From the NCBI GenBank assembly GCA_951799405.1, contig OX637332.1:32092832-32156831 (forward strand): 64,000 nucleotides of DNA, written 5' to 3'. The translations under genes were made by a program, and so were the position numbers. Shown here piece by piece: positions 61,207 through 63,625 of the stretch. The DNA is from Agapetus fuscipes (Eukaryota > Arthropoda > Insecta > Trichoptera > Glossosomatidae). Every line of letters begins with the position of its first letter. The stretch's first letter is position 1. Below the pieces are notes generated by a model that was not told where the DNA came from, searched no databases, and saw only the letters and a program-made list of their open reading frames with translations.

Positions 61207-63625
61207 CGGCGTTAGCCTTTTACGAAATAAGTACATATCAAGGGAGTTTATACAAAACAACAATAACAATAAATAATACAAGAATAAAAAGTATAAAACA
61301 TTACGGTAAAACATAAAAGAAAAGAAAAGAAAAAATAAACCCATATATAAACACTAAACAGTAGGTTAGAAGCAAAAAAAAAGCATATCAAAAATAAAAA
61401 CTTCAGAAACCATTCAAATATCACTAATAAAGAAATTCAATGAGTCAATACATGGGATCACAAAAATACCTCTTATCTCCTAGCAATTGAGTCTTGTTTG
61501 AGTTGTCGTGTCCAGGCATGACTGCACTTCACAGAGAGTCCTTGAGGTGTTGAGTTGACTTCCTGTTATGATGAAGCCCTGTGCGTGTTGCCAGTACCCC
61601 GGCAAGGGCGCCAGCTGGAGCATACCCGTGAAGCTACAGCTGTGCCTGTGGCTGGGCACCCTGGAGGAGAAGCAGCACTGCCTGACAGGGCTGCCTACAG
61701 GCTACGAGGAGAGCCGCGCCGTGCACAACTCGGCGCGCAGGGACGCCGCGCCGCCCTGCTACATACACTACGTGGACCACCATGCAAGTCCTACATGACA
61801 AGCCTTATTTTTACATTTTATAATGAAGAATGCTGTTCTGCTCTATTACAAAAACATTTTAACAATTTAAAAAAAAATCTAATCAACACTTCTTGCTTAT
61901 ATACTACTAGGTAACCTATTCAATAATTCTTTCGAGTTGGCATAAAAACAAGTCTTCCTTTCCTCAATCAAAAAATGCATTCCTATTTCTTTTCCATTGT
62001 ACATATTTGTACATAATTCACATTTTTTTTCAATCATATGTCAGGGAATTTTGAATTAATTAGTACGAGTTTTGTTCCACAGAAATTTGAACTTCGAGCT
62101 TACATCTATCAAGCGAGGTCCCTGATTGGCTCTGACGCTTCTGGACTCTCTGATCCGTTTGCAAGAGTTATAGCCGGAGATTTTTGTCAGACTACGAGAG
62201 TGATATATGAAACCCTGAGTCCAACATGGGACCAATGCCTGGTGTTCAAAGACATCTGTATCTATGGCTCGATAGAAAACATCATTGTAGATCCGATGAC
62301 AATTATAATTGAAATCTATGATAGAGATCAAGTAGGAAAATCAGAGTTTATAGGAAGGGCAATGGCAAAGCCTCGAGTGAAGGTTGCTGAAGCTCCATAC
62401 GCCAAGCCGTTGTTTCCGCCGACTCTACAATGGTATGAAATTACTAGAGGTTTGGACCGCGCAGGAGAACTATTGGCCACGTTTGAACTGTTAGAAACCT
62501 TGCAAGGAGTTTACGATGAGCCCAGGCTTGCTGACGATGTCCCAGTTTTACCTCCAGCGGTTCAAGGAATAATTCCAGTTCCCAAACAGATCCGACCCAC
62601 CTTGGCAACATACCGAATCGAAGTTATTTTTTGGGGTCTTCGAGACTTGAGAAGAGTACATTTTTTAACAGTCAACAAGCCAAGAGTAGATATAGAATGC
62701 GGTGGTCGGACCATTTCCTCCTCTGTGATTCATGATGCACAAAAAAATCCTAATTTCTCTTCCCCCGCTACGTTTCTCGACGTCAATCTGCCTGAGGAAG
62801 AGTTATATAGGCCACCCTTGACTATCAGGGTGATAGACTGTAGAAGTTTTGGAAGAGATACTCTCGTAGGAACCCACACAATCAACTCTATCAACAAATA
62901 CATGTTCACGCCTGTGGTTCCCAAACCTGAAGAAGAAGACAACACCCCTTTTTTTCGTTTTCATGACACACCAAACTTTACAGCTGGACAAACATCACGC
63001 GACCCAAAATATGAGAGGGAAAGCTTTCCACTGCTCATAAAAAAAAAAACTAATTTCTATGGGAATGGAAAAAAATCTGTTAAAACATATGACAGGTGCC
63101 ATCCTGTTACCATAGACATGGAACCAATTCAAAGCTTTAACTCTGTAGACTGGTGGACCAAGTTTTTTGCCTCGGCAGATGTACACGCTGAAGAAGAGAA
63201 TCAAGCCAAATTAAGGGCACTGCTAAAAAAGGATTCTTTAACAATTTGCTTCGATACTGAAGGAACTGGAAGTGAAAGAGAACAAACAAAGGCAAAAAAG
63301 AAACCCAAATCAAAGTTTTTCGAAAAAACTGAAAGTATTCCGTTGCCTGTTGAGCAAAATTATAGCAACAGCATCTTTGATACGTCTGTTGAACCGTTAA
63401 TAAAGGTAATTAAGTATAAAATAGCCTGAGCAATTTCATAAAAAATAAAACTTTAAGAAAAATGATTTTTTTAAGAAAACACGTTATTTATTTTAGATGT
63501 ACCAGTGTGAGCTAGAACTCCAGCCAGAGTTTGAAGAGTTTGAAGAATGGCTGTCCTCACATGAACTGTTTAGAGGAAAAAAAACTGACGAAGGGGAAGA
63601 CTCCAGAATTGTTGGATTATTCAAG
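2932..63625 (+). CDS. OTOF: Otoferlin-type ferlin, internal part, 15 exons
   Basis: Ferlins are large tail-anchored multi-C2 proteins that bind phospholipids and Ca2+ and act in vesicle fusion. Otoferlin works in hair-cell exocytosis, and the fly relative misfire acts in sperm plasma-membrane breakdown. Fifteen exons join in phase to 1,176 residues: C2B (about 10-150), C2C (170-290), FerA region (about 400-575), FerB region (579-692), C2D (693-830), C2E (880-1010), a linker with WWTKFFAS, and a pre-C2F block. The blocks [33 protein letters not shown] and [10 protein letters not shown] are close to vertebrate otoferlin and less like dysferlin or myoferlin; there is no DysF domain before C2D, as in otoferlin. 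Vertebrate otoferlin is about 2,000 residues, so both ends lie outside the window. No stops or frameshifts: an active host gene with introns up to 16.5 kb. Confidence 0.93.
3122..3640. other. Intron 1, left part
   Basis: AT-rich intron. From about 3490 (ACATCTAGCGG) to 3640 it matches, in reverse, the sequence at 21137-21245, so it belongs to the S-1/Helitron-like repeat family. Confidence 0.5.
3600..4100 (+). repeat. S-1/Helitron-like repeat, diverged copy
   Basis: Carries the family marks in order: TCTGTAATCTAAGTTGCAAAG, CATTCCCACAAGCAGACACG, CTTACACAT, CTTGCCGACTTTTCC, TGAACCATTTTTTACAG and GTCAG..CAT. It is diverged from the younger copies. Confidence 0.65.
4140..4480 (+). repeat. S-1 repeat, two partial copies head to tail
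   Basis: The family order AGTTGCAA / CACAAGCAGACA / CGCTTACACATACTGCATG / GCAACTCTTG appears, restarts at about 4315 (TCTCAGTTGCAAGG, GCCCACAAACAAAC) and ends TTTTTTAACAGTTTGGTTGGTCAGTCTCATATCAACCTATAAATCAAGG at about 4489. Confidence 0.65.
4527..5712 (+). repeat. Composite repeat C, left module, copy 1
   Basis: Begins with the stem-loop CTTTCTTGCTATAG...CTATAAAGAAAG (4527-4559). Then GAGTTGTCCTGGTGCAGGAC, a TG-rich stretch, and two diverged internal modules of about 450 bp, each starting TTCAAGATGGCTG/TCC and holding TTCTCAAAAACGGCT and GTTGCCATATAAAA. Copies lie at 15417, 38345, 50985 and 53668. I see no coding capacity. Confidence 0.75.
5713..5935 (+). repeat. S-1-related segment between module C and LINE fragment
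   Basis: Begins CTATCTATAATAATCTAGAATC and follows the S-1 order to GGGGTGACATTTACAAAG, then passes into the LINE fragment at the same junction as the copy at 54903-55108. Confidence 0.7.
5936..6365 (+). pseudogene. LINE reverse transcriptase C-terminal fragment, left half
   Basis: Reads [38 protein letters not shown] and, after a frameshift near 6220, the [18 protein letters not shown] region. This is the thumb/C-terminal part of a non-LTR retrotransposon polymerase; the YADD catalytic part is absent. The fragment is cut at 6365 by an LTR element and resumes at 10506. Confidence 0.8.
6366..6625 (-). repeat. 3' LTR of the 6366-10501 element
   Basis: 260 bp, TG...CA ends, nearly identical to the right LTR over their shared length. 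It follows the target-site copy ATGG directly. Confidence 0.88.
6626..7270 (-). other. AT-rich 3' non-coding part of the LTR element
   Basis: Long A and T runs and no open frame. It holds the purine-rich tract next to the LTR. No gene seen. Confidence 0.6.
7274..7588 (-). pseudogene. Integrase C-terminal fragment (Ty3/gypsy type)
   Basis: 105 codons with [39 protein letters not shown] and YVLKDID, the usual C-terminal integrase module just after the catalytic core. It belongs to the same pol gene as 8453-9470. A solo LTR inserted at 7728-8358 separates the two. Confidence 0.8.
7728..8358. mobile_element. Solo LTR, family TGTTATG, copy 1
   Basis: 631 bp, begins TGTTATGTTTCG and ends AAAATAACATAACA, with target duplication ATTA (7724-7727 and 8359-8362). 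It is GC-rich in the middle (GGCCTGGGGCAGCGCCCCAG). The same unit with its own target duplication is at 35641. No internal region lies beside it, so it is the product of LTR-LTR recombination. Confidence 0.87.
8453..9470 (-). pseudogene. Gag joined in frame to integrase
   Basis: The N-terminal part is retrotransposon gag ([37 protein letters not shown]). The frame runs directly into an integrase with an HHCC zinc module (HHDNGHVG...CQKCKMY) and a core with [13 protein letters not shown] and NNVETYI, that is, the D, D, E residues. Protease, reverse transcriptase and RNase H are absent. The open frame extends upstream of the first Met (9355) to about 9470, consistent with gag starting further in. 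No stop lies between the two parts. It acts in no complete element here. Confidence 0.82.
9471..9993 (-). other. 5' untranslated or gag-proximal part of the LTR element
   Basis: Broken gag-like sequence followed by leader. The last 14 bases (TTGGGCGCCAAAA on the + strand) are the primer-binding site next to the LTR. Confidence 0.6.
9994..10501 (-). repeat. 5' LTR of the 6366-10501 element, split by an S-1 insertion
   Basis: Same LTR as 6366-6625, interrupted after TTCAAAGATC by an S-1 element with its own 8-bp target duplication. After the insertion the LTR resumes CATGTTCC and ends CGTTACA. Confidence 0.87.
10214..10453 (-). mobile_element. S-1 SINE-like element in the LTR
   Basis: 240 bp with the perfect 8-bp target duplication CAAAGATC at 10206-10213 and 10454-10461. 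On the minus strand it starts GGTTGGTATGAGGCTGACC and ends in a (GATTATA)n tail. The uninterrupted LTR at 6366 gives the empty site. Confidence 0.85.
10506..10802 (+). pseudogene. LINE fragment, right half and 3' tail
   Basis: Resumes the LINE cut at 6365: [18 protein letters not shown], then GRGRPRK and a stop. It ends in the shared LINE 3' end (GGCCACCCCTAG) and a (TACAG)n tail. Confidence 0.8.
10803..11337 (+). mobile_element. Helitron-like 3' part ending in hairpins and CTAG
   Basis: The last 30 bases hold two hairpins, GGGCTGC-GTA-GCAGCC and AGGGGC-GGA-GCCCCT, followed by CTAG and a T, the usual form of a Helitron 3' end. The same end, reversed, is at 20847. The segment 10803-11160 recurs at 56050-56330. 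Confidence 0.7.
11503..11565 (+). CDS. OTOF: Ferlin exon 2: 63-bp micro-exon of C2B
   Basis: 21 codons reading [18 protein letters not shown] then TLS, between acceptor TTTTTGTTTCAG and donor TCG|GTAAGT. It supplies the C2B strands that otoferlin has between YYNE (exon 1) and its GSFKMD block (exon 3), and both junctions are phase 0. It was found by homology and splice sites because it is too short for ORF searches. It lies 166 bp after the end of the composite repeat at 11337. Confidence 0.92.
11566..12029. other. Intron 2, no feature recognised
   Basis: AT-rich, non-coding, between exon 2 and a minisatellite. Confidence 0.5.
12030..12304. repeat. Minisatellite, left half
   Basis: Degenerate tandem units of about 30-36 bp of the type GTGCTGTAGGTCCTCCACTC followed by CAGGAGATTTCT. 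It continues at 13959 after a hAT insertion. Confidence 0.8.
12503..12745 (-). repeat. S-1 repeat in the hAT element
   Basis: Starts AGGTTGGTATGAGGCTGACC, has the full S-1 order, and its tail region is AGTTTTAGATTATAATA. Confidence 0.75.
12960..13282 (+). repeat. tRNA-headed SINE, family A, copy 2
   Basis: Same head and body as 1896-2213, with A box TAGCTCAGTTGGTAGAGTG and B box GGTTCGAATCC. It lies inside the hAT element. Confidence 0.82.
13959..14225. repeat. Minisatellite, right half
   Basis: Same units as 12030-12304. The hAT insertion splits the array. Confidence 0.8.
14226..15289. other. Intron 2, no feature recognised
   Basis: AT-rich. It contains short open frames without recognisable homology or codon pattern. 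Confidence 0.4.
15290..15412 (-). repeat. LINE 3' end fragment
   Basis: Antisense copy of the LINE 3' end seen at 42310 and 10740: the tail (CTGTAA)n, then GCCATTCTGCTTGGGGTGGC and the reverse of the codons near the polymerase stop. Confidence 0.6.
15417..16200 (+). repeat. Composite repeat C, partial copy split by S-1
   Basis: Starts with the CTTTCTTGCTATAG stem-loop, is interrupted by an S-1 element (about 15497-15731), and resumes at GAGTTGTCCTGGTGCAGGAC with a (TG)n run and the first internal module. Confidence 0.75.
15497..15731 (-). repeat. S-1 repeat inside composite C
   Basis: Starts TTGACTGATAGGTTGGTATGAG and ends in (GATTATA)n; all family blocks are present. Confidence 0.78.
16201..17009. 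other. End of intron 2
   Basis: A weak antisense S-1 remnant lies at about 16245-16350. The rest is non-coding intron up to the acceptor CGCTCCACAG. Confidence 0.5.
17010..17091 (+). CDS. OTOF: Ferlin exon 3: C2B continued
   Basis: 82 bp between acceptor CGCTCCACAG and donor CCAG|GTAATC. It reads [15 protein letters not shown], matching the GSFKMDVGTVYSQP block of otoferlin C2B. It starts in phase 0 and leaves one base (G) that joins AT of exon 4 to make Asp. A (CA)n microsatellite begins about 15 bp into the following intron. Confidence 0.9.
17092..17825. other. Intron 3, left part, with (CA)n microsatellite
   Basis: An ACACAC run lies at 17108-17146 just after exon 3. The remainder is AT-rich, with no gene. 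Confidence 0.6.
17826..17972. repeat. Minisatellite, about 38-bp unit, four copies
   Basis: Tandem units of CACAGGTCGATGTTGCCATC plus CTGTTGTACCCTGTT, the last two nearly identical. The open frames through it are a by-product of the repeat. Confidence 0.85.
17973..19795. other. Intron 3, right part
   Basis: AT-rich intron without recognised genes or repeats. Short open frames here have no homology I can see. Confidence 0.45.
19796..19952 (+). CDS. OTOF: Ferlin exon 4: end of C2B
   Basis: 157 bp between acceptor TTGCTTGCAG and donor TC|GTGAGT. It reads [15 protein letters not shown], then [14 protein letters not shown], and ends in an acidic KDDDDIES stretch equal to the TDEDDIEG of otoferlin. 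It starts with two bases finishing a split Asp codon and ends with TC of a split Ser codon. Confidence 0.95.
19970..20008. repeat. (CT)n microsatellite
   Basis: A CT run with few interruptions starts about 18 bp after exon 4. Confidence 0.9.
20847..21245 (-). mobile_element. Helitron-like element in transposon T
   Basis: On the minus strand it ends GGTTGGGCTGCGTAGCAGCC, then AGGGGCAATGCCCCTAG followed by T, the same hairpin end as at 11337. Its left part (TCTGTAATCTAAGTTGCAAAG and about 100 bp before) matches 3490-3660 and S-1 tails. The 5' boundary (near ACATCTAGCGG) is uncertain. Confidence 0.65.
21640..21960 (-). repeat. Probable LINE 3' end, antisense
   Basis: Starts with (ATAATC)n, then GTCTTTATTGTTTTTTATC, like the antisense 3' ends of jockey-type LINEs. 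Nothing coding. A similar stretch is at 61170. Confidence 0.35.
23220..23560 (+). repeat. tRNA-like SINE, family B
   Basis: Absent from the matching place in transposon T copy 2 (near 30655), so it is an insertion. It carries a B-box-like GTGGATTCGGATCCC and ends in (AT)n. Its body (GAGTCTTGTTTGAGTATTGG) recurs as fragments at 10830, 12790 and 61490. Confidence 0.6.
24254..24440 (+). CDS. OTOF: Ferlin exon 5: first half of C2C
   Basis: 187 bp. Acceptor TTGTTCCCAG, donor AGT|GTAACT (a weak-looking donor, set by phase and homology). It reads [26 protein letters not shown] and [15 protein letters not shown]. The DPYVEV aspartate of the C2 Ca2+-binding loop is present. It ends in phase 0. A donor two bases earlier (A|GTGTAA) would break the phase with exon 6. 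Confidence 0.93.
24441..27457. other. Intron 5, no gene recognised
   Basis: Contains a local duplication of ACAAGATGACGTCATG at 24880-24950, a GC-rich patch at 26510-26710 and another at 27200-27400, all without coding homology. Ordinary AT-rich intron otherwise. Confidence 0.4.
27458..27852 (-). mobile_element. Solo LTR (Ty3/gypsy-like)
   Basis: 395 bp, TG...CA ends, target duplication GTAT (27454-27457, 27853-27856). Read on the minus strand it has a TATA-like AGTATAAAAAGGGTGC, then an AGTCAGTC start-site-like motif, AATAAA, and an ATCGTAACA end, the layout of an insect gypsy LTR. No internal region beside it. Confidence 0.72.
27960..28146 (+). CDS. OTOF: Ferlin exon 6: second half of C2C
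   Basis: 187 bp. Acceptor GTTACTCAG, donor AAAG|GTAATG. It reads [36 protein letters not shown], then [17 protein letters not shown], all close to otoferlin C2C. It ends with one base of a Gly codon that exon 7 completes. Confidence 0.95.
28353..29467. mobile_element. hAT element with CGCGAA-rich ends
   Basis: 1,115 bp, ends TAGGGACTGGAAAA and TTTTTTCCAGTCCCTA, perfect 8-bp target duplication GTTATTTC (28345-28352, 29468-29475). Both ends carry many copies of ACGCGAATTT-like motifs. No transposase frame. A tRNA-like SINE head lies at about 28593-28690. Confidence 0.85.
28590..28715 (+). repeat. tRNA-like SINE head inside the hAT element
   Basis: The region TTATAGCCGAGGGGACTAAG looks like an A box and GGGGTTCGATCCCCGCC is a good B box. 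The body after the B box is short, and it sits inside a mobile element, so it is not called as a tRNA gene. Confidence 0.6.
29476..29974. other. End of intron 6
   Basis: AT-rich, with an (ATA)n run at 29600. Non-coding up to the acceptor TTGTGTTGCAG. Confidence 0.5.
29975..30098 (+). CDS. OTOF: Ferlin exon 7: block after C2C
   Basis: 124 bp. Acceptor TTGTGTTGCAG, donor GCAAG|GTGCAG. It reads [18 protein letters not shown] then [14 protein letters not shown], one of the best conserved ferlin signatures. It is GC-rich in the middle of AT-rich introns. It ends with AG of a split Arg codon. Confidence 0.95.
32070..33423 (+). pseudogene. mariner transposase pseudogene
   Basis: 32070-32516 encodes the DNA-binding half ([45 protein letters not shown]). 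It is then frameshifted, and the region with the first two catalytic aspartates is deleted. The third-Asp block survives as [13 protein letters not shown] at about 32526-32565. The fold-back element cuts it there. The C-terminus continues at about 33247-33422 ([29 protein letters not shown]) with stops. It cannot make active transposase. Confidence 0.85.
32570..33236. mobile_element. Fold-back element (long inverted arms) in mariner
   Basis: 667 bp: two arms of about 310 bp that are nearly perfect reverse complements, with a loop of about 45 bp. Ends AATCTGCCGTTTTTG and CAAAAACGGCAGATT, flanked by TA on both sides (32568-32569, 33237-33238). No coding. Confidence 0.88.
34714..34976 (+). CDS. 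OTOF: Ferlin exon 8: between C2C and FerA
   Basis: 263 bp. Acceptor AATTCCAG, donor AAAG|GTGACT. It reads [16 protein letters not shown], a Pro/Gln spacer, [16 protein letters not shown] and [16 protein letters not shown], matching the FEVTIGNYGN block of ferlins. The codons are strongly GC-ending. It is longer than most of the other exons here. Confidence 0.94.
34977..35640. other. Intron 8, left part
   Basis: No gene seen. Two imperfect copies of a TCACGGCAGAAA..GGACGAT-type motif lie at 35390-35480. Confidence 0.4.
35641..36234. mobile_element. Solo LTR, family TGTTATG, copy 2
   Basis: 594 bp, starts TGTTATGTTTAG and ends AAAATAACATAACA, with target duplication GGTG (35637-35640, 36235-36238). 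Same family as 7728-8358. Confidence 0.87.
36461..37873. mobile_element. Unclassified TIR transposon with subterminal repeats
   Basis: Ends ATAATTGTGTCGGTTAACAT and, reversed, ATAATTGTGTCGGTGGATAT. Inside both ends a motif of the form GGATTTAACCAGTTTTGATA recurs several times (36662-36760, 37660-37720, 37838-37858). No transposase recognised. The target duplication is unclear. Confidence 0.6.
38045..38195 (-). repeat. S-1 repeat fragment
   Basis: GTTTTTATGTTGTAGGTTCACATGAGG to ATCTTTGCAACTTAGATTAGATTAG; the tail is (AGATT)n. Confidence 0.7.
38345..39430 (-). repeat. Composite repeat C, copy 3 (reverse)
   Basis: Reverse complement of 53770-54900: AAGCCATCTTGAATTT, GCCGTTTTTGAGAAAATCGC and GCAGCCATCTTGAATTTTC blocks in the reverse order, ending at the CTAGGTCTTATACTTTGG block. 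The terminal stem-loop end is missing. Confidence 0.75.
39431..39774. other. Intron 8, short unassigned stretch
   Basis: No gene. It contains AGTGCGC repeated at 39740-39757. Confidence 0.4.
39775..39983. mobile_element. Small MITE with long inverted ends
   Basis: About 209 bp with ends GGCTAGTTCGGACACGGCGA and, reversed, GCCTAGTTCGGACAAGGTGA, and inner arms containing ATCGAGTAGCGAGTA. The target duplication is not clear. Confidence 0.65.
39984..40533. other. End of intron 8
   Basis: AT-rich, no gene, up to the acceptor TTAATTCCAG. Confidence 0.5.
40534..40709 (+). CDS. OTOF: Ferlin exon 9: start of FerA region
   Basis: 176 bp. Acceptor TTAATTCCAG, donor TTG|GTTAAGT. It reads [32 protein letters not shown] and ARVCENL, matching YFHLPYLERKPCIYI and the RRRLYNANIM block of otoferlin. 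Two bases complete a Glu codon from exon 8, and it ends in phase 0. A short intron of 208 bp separates it from exon 10. Confidence 0.93.
40918..41106 (+). CDS. OTOF: Ferlin exon 10: FerA region
   Basis: 189 bp, phase 0 at both ends. Acceptor TGTGTGCAG, donor ATG|GTATCT. A helical stretch ([19 protein letters not shown]) is followed by [13 protein letters not shown] and ends [13 protein letters not shown], equal to LDRERLKSCMREL of otoferlin. It has a very high GC content. The 16.5-kb intron that follows holds the LTR nest. Confidence 0.9.
41259..41540. mobile_element. hAT MITE
   Basis: 282 bp, ends CAGCGGTTGCCAAAGTGG and TTTGGCGACCGCTG, perfect 8-bp target duplication GTATAGAG (41251-41258, 41541-41548). 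Confidence 0.88.
41549..42289. other. Intron 10, unassigned
   Basis: AT-rich; a repeated tag AGTTCTTGTTTGCCGTATA is at 41799. No gene. Confidence 0.4.
42290..42390 (+). repeat. LINE 3' end with (AGTTAC)n tail
   Basis: GGCCACCCCTAGCGGAATGG followed by GGACAGAGTTACAGTTACA. A 5'-truncated LINE end. Confidence 0.65.
42735..42937 (+). repeat. S-1 repeat left of LINE
   Basis: Ends GGTGGTCAGCCGCATACCAACCTATCAGTCAAGG. It faces an inverted copy at 43944. Confidence 0.75.
42960..43860 (+). pseudogene. LINE reverse transcriptase, C-terminal part, nearly intact
   Basis: Contains the catalytic [11 protein letters not shown] motif, then [12 protein letters not shown], a premature stop just before SKFEKDG (position 43230), and an open 192-codon frame with [32 protein letters not shown] and [13 protein letters not shown]. 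This is the RT palm end, thumb and C-terminal tail of a non-LTR retrotransposon. The 5' part (endonuclease, first RT motifs) is absent. Confidence 0.85.
43944..44185 (-). repeat. S-1 repeat right of LINE
   Basis: Starts AAGTTGGTATGAGGCTGACC and ends CTTAGATTATAGATTATTATA. Inverted relative to 42735-42937, with the LINE fragment between them. Confidence 0.78.
44531..44986 (+). repeat. 5' LTR of the SAP element
   Basis: 456 bp. TATA-like GCTATAAGAAGGGTG, a start-like GAGTCAGTCTTTCG, several AATAAA motifs (44822-44895), and the end CGTAACA. Confidence 0.9.
45353..45546 (+). CDS. SAP-domain ORF of the LTR element, first part
   Basis: About 64 codons before a hAT insertion. It reads [20 protein letters not shown], then [19 protein letters not shown], a good SAP motif (two amphipathic helices that bind AT-rich DNA in SAF-B, hnRNP U and similar nuclear proteins). 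The start ATG follows GAACAAAACAAAAAA; the leader is 366 bp from the LTR end. Removing the hAT and one target copy leaves the frame open into 48919 onward. It may be a gag derivative, since some insect gypsy gags begin with SAP, or a captured host gene. Confidence 0.7.
45929..48704 (+). pseudogene. hAT transposase (ZBED/GTF2IRD2-like group), broken
   Basis: Left part 45929-46890 has a BED-type zinc finger (CLVCHESL...HYDTKH, about residues 55-80), an in-frame stop at 46475, then the RNase H-like core with [27 protein letters not shown] and [17 protein letters not shown] fragment interrupts it at 46893-47868. Right part 47869-48704 resumes near SRGLNHREF with a small deletion and frameshift (about 47912), then [19 protein letters not shown], and ends with the hATC dimerisation region ([36 protein letters not shown]). 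Function is lost. Confidence 0.88.
46893..47868 (-). mobile_element. 5'-truncated LINE inside the hAT
   Basis: About 976 bp antisense. Its 3' tail is (ACAAG)n at the left end. Coding pieces: [18 protein letters not shown] and [10 protein letters not shown] (47668-47865), then a broken joint, then a 220-codon open frame 46929-47591 with [34 protein letters not shown] and [15 protein letters not shown]. It begins abruptly in the RT palm, typical of 5' truncation. ACAGT is present at both edges and may be the target duplication. Confidence 0.83.
48919..49532 (+). CDS. SAP-element ORF, Lys/Glu-rich middle part
   Basis: Continues the SAP ORF in frame after the hAT. An acidic-basic low-complexity region ([54 protein letters not shown]) resembles chromatin and nucleolar proteins. 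It then reads [20 protein letters not shown] and ends at [17 protein letters not shown] where a poly-T-headed insert begins. It has no zinc knuckle or gag capsid motif that I can see, and is strongly GC-rich compared with the flanks. Confidence 0.65.
49533..49885 (-). mobile_element. Poly-T-headed insert in the SAP ORF
   Basis: Begins with two T runs, so it reads as an antisense poly-A-tailed retroposed piece, about 350 bp. Nothing coding. The exact right edge and target duplication are uncertain. Confidence 0.5.
49886..50234 (+). pseudogene. SAP-element ORF, C-terminal part
   Basis: Reads [19 protein letters not shown], then [20 protein letters not shown] and a basic [18 protein letters not shown]. 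The frame shifts once near 50140; the following frame gives an acidic end, [20 protein letters not shown], and a stop at about 50232. Alternating acidic and basic low complexity is again chromatin-protein-like. A non-coding stretch to the polypurine tract follows. Confidence 0.6.
50511..50966 (+). repeat. 3' LTR of the SAP element
   Basis: 456 bp, one difference from the 5' LTR by eye. It follows the polypurine tract. Confidence 0.9.
50985..52770 (-). repeat. Composite repeat C, copy 4 (reverse)
   Basis: Long copy with at least three diverged internal modules, each marked by GCCATCTTGAATTTTC, GAGAAAATCGC and GCCGAGAAATTTTAAATT. The right end has GTCCTGGTGCAGGAC and the mutated terminal stem-loop ACTTTATAACAG...CTGCTATAAAGT. 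Confidence 0.75.
52975..53395 (+). pseudogene. Decayed LINE reverse transcriptase fragment
   Basis: In shifting frames it shows [13 protein letters not shown], then [11 protein letters not shown] (the YADD block with Tyr changed to Phe and Asp to Asn) and the LIFERDD and NGMNVDAV blocks. It is related to 42960-43860 but older. Confidence 0.7.
53668..54895 (+). repeat. Composite repeat C, copy 5
   Basis: The cleanest copy. Stem-loop CTTTCTTGCTATAGCCGAAGGCTATAAAGAAAG split over 53668-53700, a (GTAT)n run at 53802-53840, two internal modules, and the shared right end CAAAAGGGTTCAATGACC. Confidence 0.8.
54896..55151 (+). repeat. S-1-related segment joined to LINE
   Basis: Same junctions as 5713-5980: composite C on the left, then the LINE piece beginning after CACTTTGGGAGGACTG. 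Confidence 0.7.
55160..55416 (-). mobile_element. S-1 element inserted in LINE
   Basis: 257 bp with the perfect 8-bp target duplication TGGAGGTC (55152-55159, 55417-55424). On the minus strand it starts TTCCTTGACTTATAGGTTGG and ends in (GATTATA)n. The empty site is the LINE at 5984-5995. Confidence 0.87.
55425..56040 (+). pseudogene. LINE fragment, copy joined to composite C
   Basis: [16 protein letters not shown], a stop, then [33 protein letters not shown] and the 3' end GGCCACCCCTAATG with a (TACAG)n tail. It follows the same extents as 5936-6365 plus 10506-10802, without the LTR element. Confidence 0.78.
56041..56340 (+). repeat. Helitron-like right part, truncated
   Basis: Matches 10803-11150 (GAGGTCAGCTTCATACCAAC, GTACACACCGCGGTGGAATA) and stops before the CTAG hairpin end. 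Confidence 0.7.
56341..56695. other. Intron 10, unassigned
   Basis: No gene or repeat recognised. Confidence 0.4.
56696..57070 (+). pseudogene. Decayed LINE fragment
   Basis: Related to 43255-43630: [47 protein letters not shown], with several stops. Confidence 0.7.
57580..57696 (+). CDS. OTOF: Ferlin exon 11: FerA end
   Basis: 117 bp, 39 codons, phase 0 at both ends. Acceptor CATATTTTCAG, donor GAT|GTAAGT. The product is a basic helix: [19 protein letters not shown], then [19 protein letters not shown], matching the [20 protein letters not shown] helix of otoferlin. It is AT-rich, unlike exons 10 and 12. A mariner element starts 42 bp after its last base. Confidence 0.9.
57739..58986 (+). 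mobile_element. mariner element, 1,248 bp, decayed
   Basis: Ends GGTCCTTACAGATGAAATTG and, reversed, GGTCTTTAGATATGAAATTG, with TA on both sides (57737-57738, 58987-58988). This is normal mariner length, so both ends are complete. Confidence 0.87.
57925..58765 (+). pseudogene. mariner transposase pseudogene
   Basis: A mariner transposase cuts and pastes at TA. Recognisable parts: [20 protein letters not shown] and [16 protein letters not shown] (DNA-binding half), [16 protein letters not shown] (second catalytic Asp) and [12 protein letters not shown] (third Asp of D,D34D). At least four stops and frameshifts lie between them, and the first-Asp region is hard to read. Inactive. Confidence 0.85.
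59110..59633. mobile_element. piggyBac-type MITE
   Basis: 524 bp, ends CCCTACACTGCA and TGCAGTGTAGGG, flanked by TTAA on both sides (59106-59109, 59634-59637). No coding. Confidence 0.82.
59939..60510. mobile_element. Decayed solo LTR, family TGTTATG, copy 3
   Basis: Starts TTGTTATGTTTATATG and follows the family through GGGAGCCCCAGGGTG, CTCCACAAGACGCGTGCCTT and GGCAGGAAATCCAAGAGG. The right end is lost about 100 bp before exon 12. Confidence 0.65.
60617..60769 (+). CDS. OTOF: Ferlin exon 12: FerB
   Basis: 153 bp, phase 0. Acceptor GTGTGTCGCAG, donor AAG|GTAACT. It reads [20 protein letters not shown] then [12 protein letters not shown], the FerB core (otoferlin DEPQHSIPDIFIWMM, NKRVAYARVPS). 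A second AG six bases further in is rejected because it would delete the conserved Pro-Gln. Confidence 0.95.
60770..61594. other. Intron 12
   Basis: Holds a (TTTA)n run at 61168-61205 with a probable antisense LINE 3' end after it, and a SINE-B fragment GAGTCTTGTTTGAGTTGTCG at 61489. No gene. Confidence 0.5.
61595..61783 (+). CDS. OTOF: Ferlin exon 13: FerB tail, GC donor
   Basis: 189 bp, phase 0. Acceptor TGTTGCCAG. It reads [14 protein letters not shown] then [15 protein letters not shown] and ends YIHYVDHH, equal to WTVQAKVELYLWLG and the VYTKKQ end in otoferlin. No GT exists at the exon end that keeps the frame. The junction is CAT|GCAAGT, the consensus form of a GC-AG intron, joined in phase to exon 14. 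Confidence 0.9.
62083..63405 (+). CDS. OTOF: Ferlin exon 14: C2D, C2E and linker
   Basis: 1,323 bp, 441 codons, phase 0 at both ends. Acceptor TTTGTTCCACAG, donor AAG|GTAATT. C2[38 protein letters not shown] and [16 protein letters not shown], keeping the aspartates expected in the Ca2+ loops. C2[33 protein letters not shown] and [16 protein letters not shown], which lacks a full set of loop aspartates. A linker follows with [17 protein letters not shown] and a Lys-rich patch. The open frame begins in the intron at 62038, but the splice acceptor and homology place the start at 62083. Confidence 0.96.
63497..63625 (+). CDS. OTOF: Ferlin exon 15: pre-C2F block
   Basis: 129 bp, 43 codons, phase 0. 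Acceptor TTTATTTTAG, donor AAG|GTAAGT. It reads [20 protein letters not shown], then FRGKK and RIVGLFK, matching otoferlin ELESEFDNFEDWLHTFNL and RIVGRFKG just before C2F. The gene continues to the right of the window. Confidence 0.95.
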